This document shows positions 9,130 through 18,402 of a stretch of 20,013 nucleotides of DNA, one piece after another. Source of the stretch: Saccoglossus kowalevskii (lineage: Eukaryota > Hemichordata > Enteropneusta > Harrimaniidae); NCBI RefSeq assembly GCF_000003605.2, contig NW_003120426.1:57824-77836 (forward strand), written 5' to 3'. The position numbers and the translations under genes were made by a program. The notes beneath the pieces were generated by a model. The model saw only the letters and a program-made list of their open reading frames with translations, searched no databases and had not been told where the DNA came from. Numbering within the stretch: the first letter of the stretch is position 1; each line of letters opens with the position of its first letter.

Positions 9130-9625
9130 TTAAGGCAGAAGCCTACTCATGAATGTAAATAACAAGAATTTATTCATTTTCCAATAAATTGTACTTTCGG
9201 TCATTAGGAGGATATTGACTTTGGGGTCACCAGCTTAATTTTAGAGAAAATGATGGTTGTATTTTAGTGGATAATTGCCATTTTGACAGTATTATGACGC
9301 TTTTACCACAGGTTTTTATGGCAGATATTATGACATACTTCAAATTGTAGGCTGGTAACATAGGCTGAAAAAATATATTGTGAATGATGAGGCACTTATT
9401 GTTGTCCTAAATTATTTCAAAAATTTGGGTTTTAAAAAGAAACAAAAACATTGTGCTCAATGGAATTCTTCTAAAAATAGCGATTTTTTTAAATATGAGG
9501 ACAGGTTTTTCATAATATGTCACTGCAAGGCACAAAGGAAAGCTAAAGCTCTGTCATTTTACATAATAGACCAACGCGATTTATGACCAACTTTTTCAAA
9601 AGTTATGATTAGGCTTCTACCTTAT
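9130..9625. mobile_element. Inverted-repeat element of about 490 bp
   Basis: GGCAGAAGCCTACTCAT at 9134-9150 follows TTAA. ATGATTAGGCTTCTACC at 9605-9621 precedes TTAT, and its reverse complement GGTAGAAGCCTAATCAT matches the left end at 15 of 17 positions. The near-identical outer tetranucleotides (TTAA and the reverse complement ATAA) suggest a decayed TTAA duplication; a simple TA duplication is the alternative. The interior has a 68-codon open frame (9380-9586) rich in Lys and Phe, without transposase motifs I can recognise, so the element looks non-autonomous. Confidence 0.6.
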
Positions 9626-11975
9626 AGCGAGATGTATTGTACGAGCGTTTTAAGTTTTGCCAGCTACCCAATACATACATCTGTCCAGAACCTATAGAAG
9701 ATCTCATTCATGCGATCGCTTCAGAGTAAATCACTCAACTAATCAGTGAACGCCACGTTTCACTTCTAAACTGTATCGGTGTCATTCCCGCATATGCAGC
9801 CCCACCGTTTGATGTTTGAAGCTAGCATACTGAGAGGACCTTCGAAAGTGCGATATTTAAACAAGACCCTCTATGAAAGTTGGTCAGATATGCGCAACTT
9901 TTCAAAATGACAAACACAGCACAGTAAATGTAAGCAACTTGAAACAAAGAACATTATATTCAAATGTCACACCACAAGATCTTATTTTAGTTAGATTGTA
10001 TTCAGTCTGGGCACTAGCCGAAAATGGCGACTACTCTTTTCCAGAATCGAAAGTTGGTACTAAGATCATTTGCGGGTTTGTGGTACGCGTTATATTCTGA
10101 CCGAATATATCATCTAATTATCGTCACTTGTACACAAACAAATAACCTCAAACGAATGTATTTTTTTCAGAATTTCGCTGCATTTCAGATTAAAGTTGTG
10201 TTTGCTATGCCATGGCAGTAGCGTGATTGATGGATATTTGGATCCGATTAGTGATCATTTTACCGAAATGTTTTTATACGGACGAGGCAACAGAGTTTAA
10301 GACGTACTCGGACACTGAAATCCACAAGTCATCCATTCCGCGGATTGTTTGGTTATTACGATAAGTTGATGTGAGAGGGATTTTTTTTTTAATTTTCAGG
10401 CGAATGCCTAGCTTATAATTGGTTTGACTTATTTCTCAGTTATACCGGGTTGTTGTCAAACTCGCTTTGTTGGTCTATAAATAATGAATGGAGGCTTGTA
10501 GTTGGCATATACACTGGAATTTCCGAACATTGGAATATTTGTTAATGAATACGTATATATTCTCAGTAAGGTTTCAATTTTCCCCAGGATGATAGAAACG
10601 TGTCACCATCCTTGTTTTACAGGGTATTTTTGAGCTCTGGTGTCAATTTGGAATTTAAACGAGCATTAGTCTCAAATCAAAGTCAATTTTTTATTTGTAG
10701 TAGTAAAAACATTTCAGGCCTCATTGGGATTAACATTCAGGGGTCTTACTTGAAGTACGATACTCAACAGCTCCGGGGTCTTACCTATTAGGGTAGTCAA
10801 CTCAATTCATGAATTGGCCCTCTTCATGTTTTTCTTCAAACTACTAAGCCATCTAGCGAGATATCCATTCACCATCTCTGTTCATTTCAGCAAATACACT
10901 CTAAATATACACATTGGTGTCGTACTTACTAAATTGTCTAATCTTGAGAAATCCAGTCCGTGTGGTAAGCTTTGCTGTAGAGAGAACAGGCATAGACGGT
11001 GATATCAAATTAACAAGTCTGGTTCTGGCTTCATTAACAGCTCCACGCTGCGTTCACATCGCCACAGGTCATACATATTTTTCAACGCCGTGCACGACAG
11101 GAATATTGCGCATAGGAAAGGTTACCGACCGGTTTTCAACTATAGCCGTGAGCCCACCATCACAATTTAACTAGCTCACAGGAGTGCGTTTTACCAAAAA
11201 AAAGTCAGCTTTATTTCGTCAACTCAACACATCCCCAGGTAACCATGGCAACAGCAGGTAAACATGCATTGAATCGTCGGGCATCGACTTGTTGCATTCT
11301 TCATAAAAAGCTGTGTTTAGTGGAACGCCTTTTGGTGCACACCAGGCGGAACATGACAAATCCCATGTCAAACACGAATGAAAAGAAACCACACGAGTCT
11401 ACTTTGTTTGGTATTTGTTAAACTTTACACAGAGATTACATTCTTATGTCGTTTCTCTTCAGAGATATTTGATCAGAAAAATCTTCCACTTTTACTGAAA
11501 CACATACAATCCTAGGGAAGGAATTAGACATAGCTAGAATGACAAATCTACAATTTACAACACATGCGATGCAGTACAGTGCGTTTATACAAAACATGCT
11601 ATGAGACAAACTTGAATACAATATTTATCTCAATTCTCAAATTTCCCCGTATAAACGTGACTAATATACGTTTTAAAATGTATCTGTTGAATTATAATTC
11701 GTTCAATGCATTGAAAGTTAGAATATGACAAATCAGGCAGTTTCTATGGTAATCATTTTTCTATTTGCTGGTTAGATGTTTCAGTGCATGCGTATTTTAA
11801 GTAAAAACTCGCGACACACAGACATACTGTGACGGTTACTTCCACCCTGCCACACCCAATATTAGAGAGGAACTCTTATTTTGGAACAAGACACGATGAA
11901 ACTTGTAATAATGTATATTTATCTGGACTTTACGGAGAAGAACGGCTTGAAATGTAATCATTGTACGTGGATATA
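9626..11975. other. Intergenic stretch with an X-box, no gene recognised
   Basis: No exon is recognised. Open frames up to 86 codons (for example 10914-11174) show no known domain. Noted: a short direct repeat of GGGGTCTTAC at 10741-10750 and 10775-10784, a palindrome AATTCATGAATT near 10805, and the RFX-type motif at 11239-11252 listed separately. Confidence 0.4.
11239..11252. promoter_or_regulatory. Candidate RFX-type X-box
   Basis: GTAACCATGGCAAC consists of the two half-sites GTAACC and GGCAAC (reverse complement GTTGCC) separated by AT. This fits the RFX consensus GTNRCC-N(0-3)-RGYAAC at every constrained position. X-boxes commonly mark ciliary gene promoters and enhancers in animals. 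No transcription start is recognised next to it, so any target is unknown. Confidence 0.45.
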
Positions 11976-12282
11976 TTAAAGCGCGGTAGTCGTCGCGCTG
12001 CGCATGTTCGACATTTGTGTTGATAAACCTTGATTTTCCCACAATTCAATGCGCTCTTCAAATGGAAATCACAAGTGTGAGGTTTGACCTGGGCGCGACT
12101 TGCACTGATTACCGCCGGTGACTCCTTCGATACCTTCCAATCACATGAAAATTACCTAATCGAAGCTTGGAAACGTGTCAGTTCGTACTCGTTGATCTGC
12201 GCAGGAGTTAAAGTCTCCATCTTTGTTTACATGAGACCCATATATCTCGCACATGCGCAGTGCGACGACTATCGCGCTTTAA
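11976..12282. mobile_element. TTAA-flanked MITE, family A, copy 2
   Basis: TTAA at 11976-11979 and 12279-12282 bound a 299-bp body. The left end reads AGCGCGGTAGTCGTCGCGCT and continues GCGCATG; the right end reverse-complemented reads AGCGCGATAGTCGTCGCACT and continues GCGCATG, so about 25 of 27 positions agree. A subterminal block with ATGTAAACAAA and an ATGGGTCTCAT-like motif is shared with the copy at 3109-3241 in the opposite orientation. No transposase is encoded; open frames over it are incidental. Confidence 0.88.
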
Positions 12283-12310
12283 AGCGGGAGGGTCGTCACC
12301 TGCGCACGCG
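12279..12310. mobile_element. Third family A terminus abutting copy 2
   Basis: Immediately after the shared TTAA the sequence reads AGCGGGAGGGTCGTCACC and then TGCGCACGCGCG. With one gap this aligns to the family A end (AGCGCGGTAGTCGTCGCGC, then TGCGCATG). It looks like the left end of another, diverged family A insertion joined end to end at the same TTAA. I found no matching right end downstream, so it is a solo or truncated terminus. Confidence 0.5.
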
Positions 12311-13610
12311 CGGGAATTGTGTCCCAAGCGCGAACTTCGCACAGTTCGATACGCGTTACTTATCATCATTGCACAAAGCAGCTTAGCATAGAACTCATTT
12401 GCATATTCGAATGTGTTCGAACTACAAGACCCCGTCGGTTAACACAGTTACGCTTAATCCACCGTGATACTTCAATCACTTTAATAAAACGTTTTACGTC
12501 CTTAATCTGAAATAACTGTTCGGTAAATTACATTAAAACATACATGTTTTACGGTTGGAAAATAAATACACTCTCCATAGAAGACAATGTTTTCAGTCGG
12601 GCTGAGTGACACCCACCACTCTTTAAATATGATAACGACATGTAATGATATACCATTCAACTCTCCAGCCTGGTGCATTCAGTAGCTTACTGTTAGAATT
12701 GAAAATTAAATATTGATCTAAATTATTATTTTATTTAATAGGCGATCAAACTGGAAAAGTAGCTCCATCCTACTATTCTCGTGGCGGACGTCCGGGGATT
12801 TTCGCTACATGCCAGCACGGTGAAAACAAAGGCCGAAAACGCTCAGAAAACGGTACTGGTATGGTTGTTGAGACTCCCCTGAACAGTATAACAAAATTAA
12901 CCCTACATGTGTAACGCATATAAATTTGATTGTTCAGGATTACTTCAAAGTTGAGTTCCTGTTGTTTTCTCGTATTTTCACCGGCTCTTCGCTCGGCGTT
13001 CCGCGTTCCTCAGCAGCGTGCGCAGAGCCCATAGAAATACGTGGTACAGTGGTGTGCGCCTTTATAGCAACGTGGAACGTCCTGTGAATGGTGGACATTT
13101 CAGAGTAGCAATGAATTATTTAAAAAAAAAACGCAGAGGGTATCGGTGACTCTAACTTATATAAACTAATTAAAATAGATGTTCATGATTCATGAGGTAT
13201 TGGTAGCTTTCTTGGTAAAACTTGATAAACCATTAAATACTAACATCGCTGATGAATCAGTCGTTCACAAATTATTTAATAATTAATCCAATCCGTTATT
13301 TTATGGCGCATTCGTAACAACATTATTTCTTGGATAACTTTCACTTGAAAGCTGCTAAAGATTTAACGGAAACAGTATTAATCTAACAACCGTTTTTGAA
13401 ATAATAATAATAAATGGCGTAGAAATAAAACTTATAATCGGACCACGAGTTTGAACTAAACAAAAAATACTGATTTAGTGCAACCAAATTTAAAAAATCG
13501 GCACATGAATTACCAATTACCAGGTTTCCCGAAGTTGTCATTAAAATCCACGCTCTAAGATGCAAACACTATTTTAATACTTTATCTACAAACTTGAATA
13601 AAGAATATCA
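12311..13610. other. Intergenic with a GC-rich patch
   Basis: No gene is recognised. Two portions, about 12770-12860 and 12975-13085, are clearly more GC- and CpG-rich than their surroundings. The first contains a 26-codon frame (12743-12820) opening after an acceptor-like TTTATTTAATAG. The remainder is AT-rich without notable structure. Confidence 0.4.
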
Positions 13611-13797
13611 TTAACCTTTTCATTACCAGACTTTCTCGTTGAAATTACCACTTTTTTTCTGACATTCTTCAATATTTCTAGAAATGAACCCTAATTTTTA
13701 CTCAAAAAAATGTTCTTCTGAAGGAAAGTGCAGACTATAAACGGGACTATTTTGTGAGTTTCTGATGAAAAAAGGGAACTGGTAGTGAAAAAGTTAA
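13611..13797. mobile_element. TTAA-flanked MITE, family B, copy 2
   Basis: TTAA at 13611-13614 and 13794-13797 flank a 179-bp body with ends CCTTTTCATTACCAG and CTGGTAGTGAAAAAG, which are inverted repeats with two mismatches. It shares both ends and several internal blocks with the intron 1 copy at 4914-5145 and is about 45 bp shorter, mainly through an internal deletion. It is non-autonomous. Confidence 0.87.
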
Positions 13798-14045
13798 TTG
13801 CCAAAGAATATCATGTTTGAGAAATGAATTAGCACAGATGACTATTTTCTGTGAACGGGGCTCGACCACAACTAGTCACTGATAAAACAACGTTGATTGC
13901 GACGATATGTATGATTTATCGGTTAAAGACGGTGACCCAAACTTATAGAGCGCCCTCGTGCGTTGTGTTTCCGAACAATTCGCATCATCAATCGACATAT
14001 CATTACTTTAATGAGCATATTTACTGCATCGTCATTTCTGACAGT

Positions 14046-14091
14046 AAAAAAAAAACAAAAAAAAACAAAAACAAAAAAAAACACGCGTTTA
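14046..14091. repeat. A-rich simple repeat (A-runs broken by C)
   Basis: Runs of 5 to 10 A separated by single C. It could be a decayed poly(A) tail of a plus-strand retroposon, but no body with a recognisable A/B box or LINE 3' end was seen upstream. Confidence 0.8.
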
Positions 14092-14245
14092 AAATTAACA
14101 ATATTAGTCATAAAAAACGATTATTTTGCAAATGCTAACAAAGAACCGTCCGGGAATGAGTCGTAACCTTGACGCTACGATTTCGCGAAATTGTGCCATT
14201 TTTTCATCTTTTGACAGAAGCTAGTTATAGATGCTGATGACACAA

Positions 14246-14268
14246 TGACGTCATACCTCCCGCACGTG
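14246..14268. promoter_or_regulatory. Perfect CRE (TGACGTCA) with nearby E-box
   Basis: TGACGTCA at 14246-14253 is the full palindromic CREB/ATF site, and CACGTG at 14263-14268 is a canonical E-box 9 bp further on. They lie about 1.6 kb upstream of the Kv2 start codon, so they might belong to its regulation. Eight- and six-base motifs also occur by chance. Confidence 0.3.
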
Positions 14269-14973
14269 CCCAGGGTTTGAAATAGACTTATAGCACAGTA
14301 GGAAAAATATAGGCGATCCGTGCCTGCATTTGCGCATACTAGCAGCTTGTTTTTATTGCGAGGGATCTTATAGAAGTGTCACATCGCGGGAACGTAATCA
14401 TGTCAGTGTAGCTTCCTTGTTTGTTCGGCACGGCACGTCCAAGATGTCAATTCTCATTTGCGATGTTTTTTGCTGACGCTGATTTTTAATTCGGAAGGCG
14501 TTACCAAGTCCGTTGATTCAACATCAATAACACCGGGGAGCCGAATACATATGAATTGTAAACACGAAGAAGTGGGACGAAATGGACAACGATTTCTGTG
14601 TCTTCTACTAGTCAGGGAGTATCAGTTGCTAGCCACGCCATGTCACCGTGTCGGTAACCTCAAACAATACAGAGCTAGCGACAGCGATGGTGTTGTAGGA
14701 AATAGGCCACAGCCATCGGAACTGATGTGAATGTTCCGCTGTTATTTTATAATCACTACTAGTACATAAAAATGACCGTTTTTCTGACCCAAATTGTCGT
14801 TTTATCTAGCGTTAATAATCGGTGGACGCACAACACTGGAAATTGAATATTTGTTAAAATTTAGTCAATATTTTTTTAATATTATTATCATTTTTCAAAA
14901 TTTGTTTACAAGAAATAACTATGAACAATGATTGTTATTGAAATTGAATACTGGTCAAAGTAACGGTGCTGTA

Positions 14974-15008
14974 TTATTTATCTATTTATTTATTCATTCA
15001 TTCATTCA
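14974..15008. repeat. Tetranucleotide microsatellite (TTTA/TTCA)
   Basis: ATTTATCTATTTATTTATT passes directly into four TTCA units (ATTCATTCATTCATTCA). Confidence 0.85.
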
Positions 15009-15855
15009 CGATTAGTTTTCTATTTATTGTGCGTATGTTATATAACGCCAAATGAACGGACAATTGCGAAATTCATCTGTAGTATTAAACCACAAATATA
15101 TAACAATATCCCGACGCTAAAACATACGGGTTGCTGTCAAGTCAGCGAATAAAAGAAAACAAAATAACAGTCTCACTTTATAATATGCAAATGTTCCCAC
15201 TGTCCTTAAATTATTCATCTTTGACGACAAGCTAGTGGAAACCATCTAAGATCTAACACTCCACACTCCGTGTATATAGATCGTTGTTTTGTCGCTAAAA
15301 AGCATTTTTGCTTTGCTGTCCCACCGTTGTTCTACGCAAGGGGCAGCCATTTTCAAGGATCTGAGAGTCGCGATTACAAGGAGGTGAAATGCCTACCAGG
15401 CGACCGTGTGACTTCGAAAGACAGCGCTGGCACTCGGCGTAAACACACCGACGGCGACTATCTGATACATAGATTGAAAATGTTGGATCTCGAGCATTGA
15501 TATTAAGGTGCTTATGTATGTATTTATATCAACTTTTATCGATTACATTTCACGTTTTTAGTGGACTTTTCATGAAGAAAAGGCGCGAAAACGTAAATTA
15601 TATTTGAACTGATATATACACAGAGTACAAGATGACATTCGCAAGCCAAACGCACACAGAATACGCGAGAAATCAACACAGAAATACGGCGTTGCCGACG
15701 AGGGCGTGATCATACATTGCAGGGGGAAAGAGACTAAAAAGGGAAATATTGTTTTGATCGTTTTGCACGAAGATTTGTTTTTTTAAACTTTAAAAGCATT
15801 CATATTTTTGAACTTTAAAATATAATCTTCATCGCGTGTTTGTTACGATAACAGC
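15009..15855 (+). promoter_or_regulatory. 5' flank and probable 5' UTR of the Kv2 gene
   Basis: This region precedes the Kv2 start and must hold its leader or an upstream intron. An octamer-like ATGCAAAT lies at 15185-15192. GATAACAG ending at 15854, just before the start codon, could be a splice acceptor, so the leader may be spliced. No TATA box or transcription start can be fixed. A 76-codon open frame at 15270-15500 resembles no known protein. Confidence 0.35.
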
Positions 15856-16584
15856 ATGGCGGCCCTCACAGCAGCACTGAGTCCCTCCCTATCAAATTTG
15901 GAACAGTTGTTCAGTCTAAGCCCTAACGCACAGCCAGCTCATTCTAATTCGTCGCTGCCACAACGGGAACAACAGCAAAGCAGGGCGAGAGGTCGCGACG
16001 ACAGCGCGATCGCCTCCATCACGATGCAGCCAAACAACCGCTGTTCGCGATCGATGACATCGCTACCGCCGGACCCGTGTACGATCATGCGAAGTAAGGC
16101 TGTCAACAAGCGGGTTATGATTAACGTCGGCGGTGTGCGACACGAAGTCTTGTGGCGAACATTAGGACGGCTTCCGCGATCTCGACTCGGTCGATTGAAA
16201 GAGTGCACAACGCACGAAATGATCATGGCAATATGTGACGATTACGTCCTCTCAGACAACGAATACTTCTTCGATCGCCACCCTGGATCTTTCACATCAA
16301 TTTTAAATTTTTACCGAACCGGGAAATTACATTTGATAGACGAAATGTGCCCAGTTTCATTTAGCGACGAGCTCGAGTTCTGGGGGATTGATGAACTTTA
16401 TTTAGAGACCTGCTGTCAGCATAAATACCACGCCAAGAAGGAACAACTGGCCGAGGAGGAGAGACGGATACATGAGTCTCTACAACAGAGAGCAGAGGAA
16501 AACTTTGGAACGGGGTGTTTTTCTGATCAAAGAAGAAAAATATGGAGTCTCATGGAAAAGCCGAATTCATCTTCGGCCGCAAGG
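15856..16584 (+). CDS. Shab/KCNB: Kv2/Shab potassium channel, first coding exon (N-terminus and T1)
   Basis: It encodes 243 residues of a voltage-gated delayed-rectifier potassium channel of the plasma membrane. Residues 85-190 are the T1 tetramerisation domain: [52 protein letters not shown]. The zinc site of Kv2-4 channels, H-x5-C-x20-CC, is intact (His159, Cys165, Cys186, Cys187). The T1-S1 linker ends [16 protein letters not shown], the position where vertebrate KCNB1 runs into S1. There the sequence meets the donor AGG|GTAAGT in phase 0, so S1-S6 and the C-tail lie beyond the window. Similarity to Kv2.1 begins at Met57 ([11 protein letters not shown] against SRSTSSLPPEP); residues 1-56 are an extra Ser/Gln/Ala-rich N-terminus. 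An in-frame TAA at 15823-15825 limits the start. The sequence is clearly closer to Kv2 than to Shaker, Shaw or Shal. Confidence 0.95.
16024..16026 (+). other. Alternative Kv2 start codon (Met57)
   Basis: This ATG corresponds to Met1 of vertebrate Kv2.1. Its context ATCACGATGC has A at -3 but no G at +4, while the upstream ATG at 15856 (AACAGCATGG) has both A or G at -3 and G at +4. The upstream start is therefore favoured, with leaky or alternative initiation here possible. Confidence 0.4.
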
Positions 16585-16965
16585 GTAAGTGCAGTAGATA
16601 GGAACATAAACAGACGAAGACAGGCGTAGAGCGTTTCGGCGCATCCCCTATTTTGTGCCCCATACACGTGTATTCACGTAACTGCTTAAGAAACAAGGAC
16701 TGTCTTATGCATTTTATTTCATTATTTACTGCGCTTGAATTAAAATTCATGACTTCAAATCAATTAAATCTGGGACAAAAAAAATCCCCATCTTAGGGAG
16801 CCCCGAATCTCTGATGAAAGTCATTGTCATTTTAACAATGCCTGCCACGCTGATTTGTTTACCAGTTTTAACAATAGAAATATTTCATGTCATGGTAAAG
16901 ATGAGAATCTGATGTTTCAAGTGCCGTTCTCGATTTTCCATGGTCGGTTCTGCATCTGACGTACT

Positions 16966-16991
16966 ACAGGGGTCATTTACTTGACCCCTGT
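16966..16991. repeat. 10-bp perfect hairpin, 6-nt loop
   Basis: ACAGGGGTCA at 16966-16975 and TGACCCCTGT at 16982-16991 are exact reverse complements around TTTACT. The stem is GC-rich inside AT-rich intron sequence, so it stands out. It might be an RNA hairpin or two half-sites of the AGGTCA/GGGTCA nuclear-receptor type; neither is shown. Confidence 0.7.
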
Positions 16992-18252
16992 GGAGTAATT
17001 TACATAAGTAATGACCATATTTAGACAGTGAAGCAAATGATTGAGCTGAATTTCTGCATCACTTATGAGTGCATCCATCGTTTTTTTTTTTTTTTGATAA
17101 ATTACAGTGATATAAATAAACCTCTCTCATTAGTTTCTTACTTCTTGAATCCAGATCACTGCAAAGACATCCCCACATTTATTTAAACCTTCGAACGCCA
17201 TCATTTTTCTTGCTGAAATAGTTGTGTCAACATCTGCATATTTTAATGTAATTTTCTATAATTTTTTTCATATCTCTTTATCATTATTTTGAAACAAATG
17301 GTCATAGCATAAGTTTTAAACAATATTTTTGAAAATAATGTCAAATTATGCCTTTTTTTTTTTAAAAGATAACAATTACAAGTTGATTTTAGCATTCTTA
17401 GTGTAAAATATGATTATTCATGAACCAGTAAAAACGTAAAAAGATTCTTGTTTAATATATGTATATTTGGTAATGCAAGTATTATTGCAGTGATGATCTT
17501 TTCACACCCAATCACACCATTTAATGAAATATTTATAACTTAAAGTTTGGATAATGGATTTAATAATTCTAAAATGATGTATTTTTCGTTGGTCGTTCCT
17601 GTTTAATTGCTGTGATTAGTGTATAGCATAAAAATACCTAATTATGTCTCGCAGGAAATACAACTATTGTATATACGTCACAATATTGTACTTGGTGTCC
17701 ATCTTCATTATAGATCATTACTTCCTAATTATGAATATAATTATTAACATTATAAACCCAATTTATTCATTAATAGGATGTGAATTTATGGAAATATAAA
17801 ACCTATATAATTTGGATACTGTTATTATATTCACTGTATTAAGTTTAAAAGGCGATGGCTGTTGCCCCATGTCATGTTCAAAATGGGTCCAACAATGGAA
17901 TGTTCAATACAATTATTTGTTTGCACAAAATGTTTGCATGGGCTTTGTGCAGGCCTTTAATTATTATCACCTGGGTTTTAGTGTCACATACTGTAGAATA
18001 CTTTATTTCAGCTGGAATTAATATTAGCTGAAAAGACATTTTGGGTGTTTTGTGTGGAATTTACTTTCACTGATTTTTGACAAGTTGAATGTAAAATATA
18101 GGAAAAAAAGTTTATTCACTGGATTTTATTTTTTACTTCAGCGAAAATAGCAAAAATTAATTCCAAGCGAAAATAAAGTATTTTACAGTATTTAACTGAT
18201 AGTTAAATATGCCAAAATTTAAAACATTCAAATTTTTCGTTTGAAAACCCCT

Positions 18253-18402
18253 ACTGTAAAGCATTGGAATTTGACGACAGACAAATATGAACAGTCAAAA
18301 TTTCTTTTGAGTCCTGGGCCACCGCTTTAGTGACTTTCACATAAGTTTGTCTTCACGAATGTCATAAAATCCCGAAGTCGCGAAATTTAAACGCTTTACA
18401 AT
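18253..18402. mobile_element. Possible small MITE in the Kv2 intron
   Basis: ACTGTAAAGCATT at 18253-18265 and AACGCTTTACAATT at 18389-18402 form short imperfect inverted repeats (core TGTAAAGC-TT). They enclose about 125 bp with CpG-containing blocks (CCCGAAGTCGCGAAATT). No target-site duplication is clear, so this remains a candidate. Confidence 0.35.

Larger units (their letters stand above)
13798..15008. other. Intergenic, simple repeats and a CRE
   Basis: No exon is recognised; a 90-codon frame at 14458-14730 resembles nothing known to me. The stretch carries an A-rich tract, a perfect CRE with a neighbouring E-box, and a tetranucleotide microsatellite, listed separately. Confidence 0.4.

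Noticed and set aside
10914-11174. 86-codon plus-strand frame
   Set aside because: No known family or motif; considered as a transposon remnant but no flanking repeats were found.
12400-12425. tRNA-like B box (GTGTTCGAACTAC)
   Set aside because: It does not fit GGTTCRANNCC well, and no A box or cloverleaf stems were found nearby.
14458-14730. 90-codon plus-strand frame
   Set aside because: No recognisable domain, no supporting splice or start context; length is within chance expectation.
15939-16226. 95-codon minus-strand open frame
   Set aside because: It lies opposite the conserved Kv2 T1 exon, whose identity is clear, and is a shadow.
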